64,000 nucleotides of DNA from the NCBI GenBank assembly GCA_001936135.1, contig CP012812.1, positions 2,542,001-2,606,000 on the forward strand. Reading direction: 5' to 3'. Shown here in pieces: positions 56,264 through 64,000 of the stretch. The position numbers and the translations under genes were made by a program. Every line of letters begins with the position of its first letter. Position 1 is the stretch's first letter. Source of the DNA: Saccharomycopsis fibuligera x Saccharomycopsis cf. fibuligera (Eukaryota; Ascomycota; Saccharomycetes; Ascoideales; Saccharomycopsidaceae). The notes under the pieces are model-generated. The model was not told the DNA's origin, made no database searches, and saw nothing but the letters and a program-made list of their open reading frames with translations.

Positions 56264-57808
56264 ATGGCCACTCCATCCACCAATTCTGGAAACCTCGGAT
56301 CCTCTGCTGCTAATGTCAGTAACAATTTTGATTCTGCTGACACCCCTGGCCCTCTGAAAGGCAAAAGGGCTCCTAGAAATAGACAGAGACAGAAGCAGAA
56401 CGCAAAGCAGAACCAGTCCCAGAATCAGGGCCATAATTCTAGTACCGCCAACACTTCGACTGGTAACAGTGACGCCCAACATGTATCATCTTCTAACAAA
56501 AGCAAAAGTCGTGGGAAGAAGAAGGAGAAGGCTAAAAATACTTCTGGTAACAACAAAGAAAACCTTACCCAGACGCTGGAAACCCAAGATGGCAAGAATA
56601 TTACTCGCAAAAGCCCTCCAGATTTCCGTCTCCAAGAGATTACTTCCTTGATAAACAAGTTTCCTCCATCACAAATTAATGGTAAAGAATTCCAGCCGAG
56701 CCACAAAAGGGCGATGATCAACTTTGTCAAAACTACTTTGGTCACTGAAGATGTATACTTGGTAATCAACGTGATACCGTCGGATCCAGAGTTTCCCTTT
56801 GATTTAGAATTGTTGAAAATTTCACTTCTTGTGCCGCTTAATTACCCGATGAAAAAGAACAAGAATGGCGTGCCCAATAATCGGCCATCAATGATGGTGT
56901 TGAACTCAGAAATACCAAGAGGTATCAGTTACAATATCGAATCAGGATTCAAAAAGATTGTTGAAAAATCGTGTGGGAAAAAAGAAGCTCGTGAGAAAGG
57001 GAAAATTTCTGAGTCTAATAGTGAAAAGTCGCTCGAGGAGGAAATCAAGATCGTTGGTGGGAACAATTTAGTGGGCATTATTCAAACTTTGGACAAGTAC
57101 TTAGAAGTTTTTCTCTCGCAAAAGAAAAAGGATACCATCAAGTTTGTGAGACAGAGAAATGCTGCAACAGCTGCCGCTACTATTGCCGCTGCTGAAGAAA
57201 ACGAGAATAATGCTGCTCCGGAAAGATTCAATGACCTTGACCCGGCACTCACTGCTGCTAATGAAGCTACTAGTGCAGATATCAAAAAATTAAATGACAA
57301 TCTTGGAAATATTGCTTACCGGTTGAATCGCCAACACGAGAAGACTTTTACTTATCAGCATGATTACTACGGTGTTGGATACATTTATCATTTTGCCCTT
57401 CAAAATTTAGAAGGGATTGCTCAAAGTTTTCAAAATCAGAAAAACAACTTCAATATTACGAACGTGATCAGGTTGTTGCTTGATGAGTTTAGTATTCAGG
57501 ATACCGTGGTGAAAATCTTTGTTCCTTTGGACGTCAAAAACAATGCTATTAGAATTGAACTGTTTGATTTGAAGAGCTCAGCGGTTAAGTATGCTAATAA
57601 TAGTACAGAAATGCCCTCGCTAGTACAAATCAAAGAAGATAATCATGTATTATGTTTGCAGCAGTTCCTCCACAACATGAAATTAAATTTCAATAACAAG
57701 TCCAAACTATTGCACCAGGAAAACAAGGAAAGCTATTCTATTTTGTTTTTGCTCAATTACTTGAATTCGAAATTCTTCCAATTGGGCGTGCAGGATGATT
57801 TATTGTAA
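56264..57808 (+). CDS. Uncharacterised protein, possible RWD/UBC-like fold
   Basis: 514 aa from ATG 56264. I do not recognise an orthologue. Residues 1-115 are basic and low complexity (Asn/Gln/Ser/Lys; PRNRQRQKQNAKQNQ). Residues about 160-240 read like an RWD or UBC-type domain: VYLVINVIPSDPEFPFDLELLKISLLVPLNYP, then PSMMVLNSEIP and a helix YNIESGFKKIV, with the YP-x-PS spacing typical of that fold. An Ala/Glu-rich linker (about 300-335) precedes a C-terminal region ending in LQQFLHNMKLNF and SILFLLNYLNSKFFQLG. RNA binding through the basic tail, or a ubiquitin or translation link through RWD, are guesses. It ends only 93 bp from the convergent BNA5. Confidence 0.8.
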   Translation: MATPSTNSGNLGSSAANVSNNFDSADTPGPLKGKRAPRNRQRQKQNAKQNQSQNQGHNSSTANTSTGNSDAQHVSSSNKSKSRGKKKEKAKNTSGNNKENLTQTLETQDGKNITRKSPPDFRLQEITSLINKFPPSQINGKEFQPSHKRAMINFVKTTLVTEDVYLVINVIPSDPEFPFDLELLKISLLVPLNYPMKKNKNGVPNNRPSMMVLNSEIPRGISYNIESGFKKIVEKSCGKKEAREKGKISESNSEKSLEEEIKIVGGNNLVGIIQTLDKYLEVFLSQKKKDTIKFVRQRNAATAAATIAAAEENENNAAPERFNDLDPALTAANEATSADIKKLNDNLGNIAYRLNRQHEKTFTYQHDYYGVGYIYHFALQNLEGIAQSFQNQKNNFNITNVIRLLLDEFSIQDTVVKIFVPLDVKNNAIRIELFDLKSSAVKYANNSTEMPSLVQIKEDNHVLCLQQFLHNMKLNFNNKSKLLHQENKESYSILFLLNYLNSKFFQLGVQDDLL

Positions 57809-57901
57809 TTCCAGAATATTTAAATTCAGTCAGTCTTTTGGCATTTTGGCATCTTTATCAAATAATACTATATTTACATAAACACACAAATTGCATACCC
57901 T

Positions 57902-59350
57902 TTATTTATAGAGTTTTTGGAACGCCTCTTCCAACTTTTCAGCAACAAACACCACTTCTTTAAAAGTATTGTAGAGCGGCGTTGGTGCCAATCTGATAAC
58001 GTTTGGTCTTCTTTCATCGCCAATGATACCATGCTGACGGATTTCGTTGAAAATGTATTCCATCACATTCTGACCGTTGCTATGACTGCTGTCTGCTAAT
58101 GGAAAAAACAACAATGACAACTGTGCGCCTCTATGGTTAGCATTGCTTGGAGTAATGATGGTGAACACTGGTTTTGTGATTTGATCTTGAGGAAATGTAC
58201 TTTTTGGCTCAACATAGTATTTGGAACCTTTTAATAATTTCTCCAAAAATGTTGTCAACTGAATTGATTTCTGACGTAAAAATTGTATAGATTCATTCAT
58301 GTCACCGGAAGATGAAACGGATTTGTACACATCTAATGAGGATTGTAACGATACCACATCCAACACTGATGGGTTACTTTGTCTGAATCCCAATGCACTT
58401 TGAATTGGGTTAAAAATTTCCTTCATTTGAAATCTTTCAGTTTCATTATTGCCCCACCATCCAGCTAGACGTGGTAGTGACACATCTTTGCTGAATTTTT
58501 CGTTGATAAAAAATCCACCGATACCACCTGGTCCAGCATTCAAATATTTGTACGTACACCAGCATGCAAAATCGACGTTCCAGTCATGAAGTTGTAATGG
58601 CACATTCCCGACAACATGAGCAAGATCCCAACCAACGACCAAGTTGTACTTTTTTGCATGTGCGGTGATTCTGTCAATCTCAAAGTATTGCCCAGTGTAG
58701 TATTGTATACCCGGTAAGCAAAGCAAGGCGATTTCCTCATTGTGTGCGTCAATGAATTCCAAGATATCCTCGGTTTGCAAATGATATTGGCTCGGTTTTG
58801 GGGATAGTTGCAAAAGGTGATCCTCTGCTCTAAATTTTGAAACTTCTTCTTCATTAGCACTCTCTCCAATAATGTCTCTTTTGTGCAACTTGATCTGATT
58901 CAAGAAAGCATAGTAGTCAGAAGGAAAAGCGCCTTTGTCAAACACAATTTTAGATTTTTTCCCCACTGGTTGATAAAATACTGTCAATAAACTGTTCAAG
59001 TTACTAGTCAAAGTGTTCATTACACCAACTTCTGATTCTTTTGCCCCGACCAAAGGCGCAAGCAATGGCACCACTGGTAAATCAATATTCATCCAGCATG
59101 TCTTTGGGTGGTCAAAATGAGCTTCGACTGCTTTGTTGGACCATGCGTCAAGTTCATCTGCAAGATACTTTCTAGTTTGTTTTGGCATAAGCCCTAACGA
59201 GTTTCCGCAAAAGTATACTGACGAGTCAGTTTCTTTGTATTGTTGCTGGTCAGGTTTGATCTGGAGAGACCCGAATGTTGGCACATTGAATTTGTGCTTG
59301 AAATTTGGGTACTGTTGATCTAAAGTTTTGGCTTCTTCTAGGATTGACAT
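57902..59350 (-). CDS. BNA5: Kynureninase
   Basis: 482 aa from ATG 59350. It is a cytosolic PLP enzyme that cleaves 3-hydroxykynurenine to 3-hydroxyanthranilate and alanine in de novo NAD synthesis from tryptophan. The PLP lysine is K268 in CTYKYLNAGPGG. WDLAH (241-245) supplies the aspartate that pairs with the pyridine nitrogen. The family start YFCGNSLGLMPK (46-57) and the late GDERRPNVIRLAPTPLYN (substrate carboxylate Arg) are present. Length is slightly above S. cerevisiae Bna5 (453 aa). Convergent with the RWD-like gene and divergent from MLP1. Confidence 0.97.
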   Translation of the reverse strand: MSILEEAKTLDQQYPNFKHKFNVPTFGSLQIKPDQQQYKETDSSVYFCGNSLGLMPKQTRKYLADELDAWSNKAVEAHFDHPKTCWMNIDLPVVPLLAPLVGAKESEVGVMNTLTSNLNSLLTVFYQPVGKKSKIVFDKGAFPSDYYAFLNQIKLHKRDIIGESANEEEVSKFRAEDHLLQLSPKPSQYHLQTEDILEFIDAHNEEIALLCLPGIQYYTGQYFEIDRITAHAKKYNLVVGWDLAHVVGNVPLQLHDWNVDFACWCTYKYLNAGPGGIGGFFINEKFSKDVSLPRLAGWWGNNETERFQMKEIFNPIQSALGFRQSNPSVLDVVSLQSSLDVYKSVSSSGDMNESIQFLRQKSIQLTTFLEKLLKGSKYYVEPKSTFPQDQITKPVFTIITPSNANHRGAQLSLLFFPLADSSHSNGQNVMEYIFNEIRQHGIIGDERRPNVIRLAPTPLYNTFKEVVFVAEKLEEAFQKLYK

Positions 59351-59998
59351 TATGAGTCTACTTAAGATGATTTGGCAAATGATAGTGGAGAATAGCGAAC
59401 GAAGTGTAGATCAACTTATTATGGTTGAGCCCTATAGAAGTCTGTTTTACTCGTTTATATCTCAACGTAGTACCTTTGTATCGTCTTCTGATATTTTTAA
59501 TATTCGCTGACTGATTTTTCTCCAGCTTCAAGGGGGTGTATGGGGGTGCGAAGAGTTTCCTGGTGCGATTTTGTCTGAACCAGCGAGGGTGAAACACATA
59601 AATGCTTAAAAATGTAGGGAGGTGAACAAAACCTTAAGTAGTATCTCATAGATATTGTACTTTGATACTGACTATTAGAAAATGAAAATTCTGCTTTTAC
59701 TGTTTAGTCAGTCATTGAGTGCTTCACCCTGTCCACAACCAGTAAAAAGGCAATGTCCCACTTTAGTGGCACCTCTTCTCGAGATATTAATTACACTGGC
59801 TTACCCGCCACCTCCCCGCCAAAGCGATTTTTCTGTTTCCTAGACGAACGAAGAATACCGAAAATTAAAAAAATGGCAAGTATATCAGCCAAACCGCTCC
59901 AAAGTAAACAACCGCTACACCAACACATCTTCAATTCTCTTTTGCCACACTTGTATAATCGAGTTCTTGAGGATTGTTGCTTGTTTGGGAAAACAAAG
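59351..59998. promoter_or_regulatory. Divergent BNA5/MLP1 control region
   Basis: 650 bp without a supported gene. It contains GC-richer blocks near 59520-59590 and 59800-59830 (CCGCCACCTCCCCGCC) and A-rich stretches; no known site assigned. Confidence 0.5.
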
Positions 59999-62900
59999 AT
60001 GTCAGATAACGCTTCTGATTCAAATAACAGCGAGCAGCAGCAACAGCAGCAACAGCAGCAACAGCAGCAACAGCAGCAACAGCTGCTGGCTGACGCGAAC
60101 GCTCAGAATAATCATCATCAACAACCGCAAAAAGAGGAGCAACTGCAACACATAAATACCACTGAACAACAGCAACAGCAGGGACAACAACAAGAGCTTC
60201 CAGAACATAACATTACTCTTGACCAGCCGGACGAAAACCTCATCAATAAGTCGTTCCAGGTGGCGAAGGATAGCTCTTTAGCACCTGCTGATACTCCAAT
60301 CGACGCGACGACACAAGCCAGCAGTAGCAATACCAATAACAATACTAGCAGCATTGACAATGCTCTTAAGGAGAAAGATCCTCTGACTGTTTCAAATGAC
60401 CAAAAGATAACTGACAAGAACCAATTGTCTTCGTTTTTAGCCATATCTGGTGATGATGTGAATTGCTTGAACGACAAAGTGCTCAATGCTATCCGAGACA
60501 AACTTGTTGAGTTTGAAAATTTGCAGTCTGATAACACGTTGTTGAATGTAAAATTAGGTCAAGTTTCCCATTCTTCGCAGAAGAAAATTGAAAGCTTGGG
60601 GAAAACTAACAACGAATTGAGTTTCATGAATGCCAAATTGAAAAATGATAATAGCGATTTGCAGAATGCCAATAGTGGATTAAATAAGAAGATTATAGAT
60701 TTAAATTTTGAAATTTCCAAGTTGAAGAATGAGAATTCATCATTGACATTGGCCATAAACAATTCTAGCGAGTCATCAAAGTCAAATCTTCAAATAATTA
60801 CCAAGGTCACTGATGAAAACTTGCAATTGAGAAAAGAAGTTGATGAAGCAAAGAATAAATCTTTACAATTACGCTCAGAAATGATATCTAGAGAAACATC
60901 AATAAAGAACCTTGAAAATGAAATAGTTGGCTTGAAATTTGAAAACGAAGATCTCAAGAACAAATTGAATTTGACTGACAAGAATTTGCAATGGTACAAA
61001 TCTGAATTAGACGGTAAGATCCACGAATCCACCAAGTTCAAGTCACAAAAATCTGAACAGATAACCAGACTTCAATCAGAATTTGATGCTATCAAAGCAG
61101 AAAAAAATAGGCTTACTGCCCGCATATCGACACTCGAACAAAGCGAGGCTTCATTGCAACAAAAATTAGAACGCTCAATTTTTAAGTTTGAGCAGCTTAA
61201 TAGCTCTCATATCTTAGATTCTGAGAATTTTTTCAATGAAATAAGCTCAAAGGACAAATTGATTAAAATTTTGAAAGACTCAAACGAAACAATAAAGAAA
61301 AGAATTGACAGTATCACTGAAGAGTATCATAACGAATCTTCTAAGTTGAGCGATAGAATTTCCAAACTTAATGAGCAAATTGAACAGCAGCAACAACAGT
61401 TGGTTGAAAGAGAAGCTAAAGTACAGGAGTTAGAAAATACACTAGACCAGCTAACTACAGAAGATCAATTGACTCTCTCTGTTCCTAATAATTCACAAGC
61501 TAGTAATAACCATTTGACGCTTTCTTCGACCTCTAAGCAACTAGCGCATAAGGTAAAAGGTTTATCGCTATCTGAGTTGCTTTCTGAGTATACTCTTCTT
61601 AAAAAGCAACTTATTAGCGAAAGAAGATTGAAAGAGCTGATGCAAGAGCAAATTGACGGCTTTATTGTTGAGCTTGAACAAAAAATTCCATTGATTGAAA
61701 TTACCAACAACAGAAACCAATTCTTGGAAAATCAATTGGTTGAGTTATCCAAAGTTTTGGAGCAGGAATCGTTTGAAAAGACCACATTAAGTAAACAACT
61801 TGAACAAACTCAGCAGGAGAAGAACGAATTGCATTTGCAAATATCATCATTGTTAAAAATTAAATTGGATCTTTCTAAACAGGTACAATATTTGCTTATT
61901 CAACTAGCATTGGCAAATGACAAAACTGCCGAACCACTCACAGACTATGAAAAATCAGAAATTGATAAGATCTTGAACGATAATAAGGTTTCAGACAAGT
62001 ACTTAGCGGACATTCAAAGGGAGATTCATTATTCTGGAGTGGTAGAATCAGACACCGATAAGCTAATTTCTTCAAGATTGGTGATATTTAAAGATATTAA
62101 TGAACTACAAATTAAAAATAGAGAATTGATCAATATTGTGAGATCTTTAGGTAGCAAGTTAGAAATGGAAGAAGCATCCAAGAAAATATCTTTGACCAAG
62201 TTTGAAAGTGCCACGATTGACGAAGCCAAGGAGGCTATCAAAACCCTTCAAGAGGAAATTGAATCTTTAGAGATCAGGCTCACTTCTTCTCAACGAGAAA
62301 GGGATTTGTTCAGATCGATTGCTGATAGTAGAAAGCACTCGGAGAGTAATGGTAACGCAAATTACTTGTTGGAAAACAATAATAACCAATCAAACCAAGA
62401 TCAAAGTTTGCTCGAGGAAAACAGCAAGCTTCGTGATGAGATTAAAAACTTAGAAGCCCATTTGACGAATATCAAGACGGAAAGCAAAAAGATCATTGAT
62501 GAGCTTAGTATGAAGACTGATTCATTCAAAAATGAAAAATCTTCATTATTGATGCAAATTTATGAACTCAAATCTTCAGAAACAATACTAAAAGAACGTT
62601 ACAACAACATTTCCAACAACCTTGAATTCAAGACAAAAGAATCTTCTGAATTGAAACAAATCAATGACAAACTTAACGGCACACTAACTAAACAAGAGGC
62701 TCAGATATCTTCGTTTGCTAATGAGGTATTTTCTGTTAAGTCGGAGCTTAATGTTGCGCAAAATGAAATCCGAAACTTAAAAGCTGAAAAGGACTTGCTA
62801 GAATCAATCAAAAGTAGAAGTTTGAAAGAAAATGATGAGCTTAAATCTGAGAAACAATCGTTAAATAAGTTGTTGGAGAACTTACAGCACATTAATTTGG

Positions 62901-64000
62901 GCAGAGAAGCTGATTTCAAATCATCTAATGAAAGATTACTCAATCAGACAAAAGCGTATGAGACTGAGCTTCAATCCACTAAAGAGACATTAGCGAAGGT
63001 ACAAAAAGAGCTTAGGGAAGCAGAGCTCAAGCAGCTTAATGACAGTGGTGTATATCAAGAAAAGATTAACGGTTTAAATAATCAATTACTCAAAGTAAAG
63101 GACTCTTTACACTTAAAGAGTAATGAACTAGAAGTGCACAAGAACAAGATTGATTTGTTAGAGAAACAGATTTTGTCTTCCAAGGACTACATTAACAACA
63201 TCTCCAAACCTAGAACTGAAGCTTCTGATAACATTTCCGAAGAGGACAAGTTGCACGAGGAAATCAAAAACTTGCAACAACAGCTCAACAATGCTAAGGA
63301 AGATCTTCTTGCTGCTAATAATGATGTTGCTCAATTCAAGCAAATTGCTAATAGCGCAGAAGAATCATTGTCTAGCATGAATGCTTCTTTTGAGCAATAC
63401 AAGGCTAAATCAGAGGAATCGATTAAGAAATCTAACGAGAGGGTACTTGAATTGTCTAAGAGTATTGAATCGTTGACTAATGACAAGAACTCGTTGGAAG
63501 AAAAACTAATGAATTACGAAGTTGAAAACAACAAGCTTAACACCAACCTTGAATCATTGAGTGCTAAAGTGAAGACTACAGAAGAAATTAAAAAGGAATT
63601 TGATTCCAAGATGGATGGTGTCAAAAAGGACTTGGACCGACATGTTAGAGTGCAAAATGAATTGAAACAAAACTACGAAAACGAACTCACCAAACATGCA
63701 GAAACAATCAAGAAGACTAAGTCACTCCAGTTAGAAAATCAAACTATGAGCACTAAGCTTAGTGAAATCTCTAGTAAATTAGAAGCGGTAGAAAAATCTT
63801 TTGATAATTCCAAGAACAGCTGGGAGTCTCAAAAAGAAGATTTGGAAGAACAAATTAGCGCATCCAATGCCAGAGTTGAGGAATATTTATCTCAGAATAA
63901 AGTATTACTTGATCAATTAGAATCAGTGAATAATAGAGAAAAAATTAACGTTGAAAATGTCAATGAAGATGAAGCCAAAGATCACGAGCTTAGAAAAGTG
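59999..64000 (+). CDS. MLP1: Mlp1/Mlp2 (TPR-type) nuclear basket protein, partial
   Basis: 1334 codons from ATG 59999 to the window edge; the 3' end lies outside. Mlp1/Tpr forms the filaments of the nuclear pore basket and acts in mRNA export quality control. Nearly the whole visible part is heptad-rich coiled coil. Blocks match S. cerevisiae Mlp1 in order: LLKKQLISERRLKELMQEQI with FIVELEQKIPLIE, LDLSKQVQYLL, SRLVIFKDINELQIKNREL with IVRSLGSKLE and IDEAKEAIKTL, and near the edge SWESQKEDLEEQISASNARV. The N-terminal 150 residues are low complexity, with 16 glutamines at residues 13-28 (60035-60082) and several in-frame CTG codons. Paralogue choice (Mlp1 or Mlp2) is not meaningful if only one copy exists, as in most yeasts. 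Confidence 0.92.
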   Translation, partial: MSDNASDSNNSEQQQQQQQQQQQQQQQQLLADANAQNNHHQQPQKEEQLQHINTTEQQQQQGQQQELPEHNITLDQPDENLINKSFQVAKDSSLAPADTPIDATTQASSSNTNNNTSSIDNALKEKDPLTVSNDQKITDKNQLSSFLAISGDDVNCLNDKVLNAIRDKLVEFENLQSDNTLLNVKLGQVSHSSQKKIESLGKTNNELSFMNAKLKNDNSDLQNANSGLNKKIIDLNFEISKLKNENSSLTLAINNSSESSKSNLQIITKVTDENLQLRKEVDEAKNKSLQLRSEMISRETSIKNLENEIVGLKFENEDLKNKLNLTDKNLQWYKSELDGKIHESTKFKSQKSEQITRLQSEFDAIKAEKNRLTARISTLEQSEASLQQKLERSIFKFEQLNSSHILDSENFFNEISSKDKLIKILKDSNETIKKRIDSITEEYHNESSKLSDRISKLNEQIEQQQQQLVEREAKVQELENTLDQLTTEDQLTLSVPNNSQASNNHLTLSSTSKQLAHKVKGLSLSELLSEYTLLKKQLISERRLKELMQEQIDGFIVELEQKIPLIEITNNRNQFLENQLVELSKVLEQESFEKTTLSKQLEQTQQEKNELHLQISSLLKIKLDLSKQVQYLLIQLALANDKTAEPLTDYEKSEIDKILNDNKVSDKYLADIQREIHYSGVVESDTDKLISSRLVIFKDINELQIKNRELINIVRSLGSKLEMEEASKKISLTKFESATIDEAKEAIKTLQEEIESLEIRLTSSQRERDLFRSIADSRKHSESNGNANYLLENNNNQSNQDQSLLEENSKLRDEIKNLEAHLTNIKTESKKIIDELSMKTDSFKNEKSSLLMQIYELKSSETILKERYNNISNNLEFKTKESSELKQINDKLNGTLTKQEAQISSFANEVFSVKSELNVAQNEIRNLKAEKDLLESIKSRSLKENDELKSEKQSLNKLLENLQHINLGREADFKSSNERLLNQTKAYETELQSTKETLAKVQKELREAELKQLNDSGVYQEKINGLNNQLLKVKDSLHLKSNELEVHKNKIDLLEKQILSSKDYINNISKPRTEASDNISEEDKLHEEIKNLQQQLNNAKEDLLAANNDVAQFKQIANSAEESLSSMNASFEQYKAKSEESIKKSNERVLELSKSIESLTNDKNSLEEKLMNYEVENNKLNTNLESLSAKVKTTEEIKKEFDSKMDGVKKDLDRHVRVQNELKQNYENELTKHAETIKKTKSLQLENQTMSTKLSEISSKLEAVEKSFDNSKNSWESQKEDLEEQISASNARVEEYLSQNKVLLDQLESVNNREKINVENVNEDEAKDHELRKV
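60035..60082 (+). repeat. CAG/CAA repeat encoding Gln16
   Basis: Sixteen Gln codons in a CAG-CAG-CAA pattern (9-bp period) at the N-terminus of MLP1, followed by a second Gln-rich stretch at about 60166-60192. Confidence 0.95.

Overview
The window is nuclear DNA of a budding yeast (Saccharomycotina). Genes are compact, mostly intronless and on both strands. The clear introns carry an exact TACTAAC branch site. The gene set is typical of ascomycete yeasts: PDA1, VCX1, MIR1, COQ4, CDD1, LIP2, STS1, MED22, BNA5, MLP1, an Art10-type arrestin and Mnn9/Anp1-family mannosyltransferases. A HAK/KUP potassium transporter, absent from Saccharomyces cerevisiae, and a near absence of CTG codons (one in-frame CTG, at 33091, in the whole HAK1 gene) point to the CTG-Ser clade (Debaryomyces/Lodderomyces/Candida side). 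I infer this from the sequence; a species cannot be named. If right, the few CTG codons read as Ser.

Layout. 0.8-7.6 kb (-): very large Ste5/Far1-family scaffold. 8.8-12.9 kb: PDA1 (-) and VCX1 (+), divergent. 14.3-17.8 kb (+): Est1/Ebs1/SMG7-family protein with a prion-like tail. 18.4-23.5 kb: mitochondrial and nucleotide genes MIR1 (+), COQ4 (-), CDD1 (+, one intron) and LIP2 (-). 23.5-28.7 kb: gene-poor, with one small glycine-zipper ORF and several short palindromes and tandem repeats. 28.7-31.4 kb (+): Art10-like arrestin. 33.0-37.9 kb: HAK1 (+) facing a monocarboxylate-type MFS transporter (-). 38.8-42.4 kb: STS1 (-), MED22 (+) and a two-exon zinc-ribbon gene (-) with a 22-nt first exon that simple ORF calling misses. 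43.5-47.1 kb: two divergent paralogous GT62 mannosyltransferases. 47.9-49.3 kb (-): broken allantoate-permease-type transporter. 49.3-54.9 kb: a 5.6-kb gene desert and possible centromere. 54.9-59.4 kb: GPI wall protein (-), an unrecognised RWD-like protein (+) and BNA5 (-). 60.0 kb to the end (+): MLP1, cut by the window edge.

Several products meet in mitochondria. Pda1 is the E1-alpha subunit of pyruvate dehydrogenase, Lip2 supplies the lipoyl group used by the E2 subunit of the same complex, Coq4 scaffolds ubiquinone synthesis, and Mir1 imports phosphate for ATP synthesis. Hak1, Vcx1, the arrestin and the MFS genes concern ion and nutrient transport. The GT62 pair and the GPI protein concern the cell wall. 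I see no mobile element with intact coding capacity, no CRISPR array, and no tRNA or rRNA gene that I can support.
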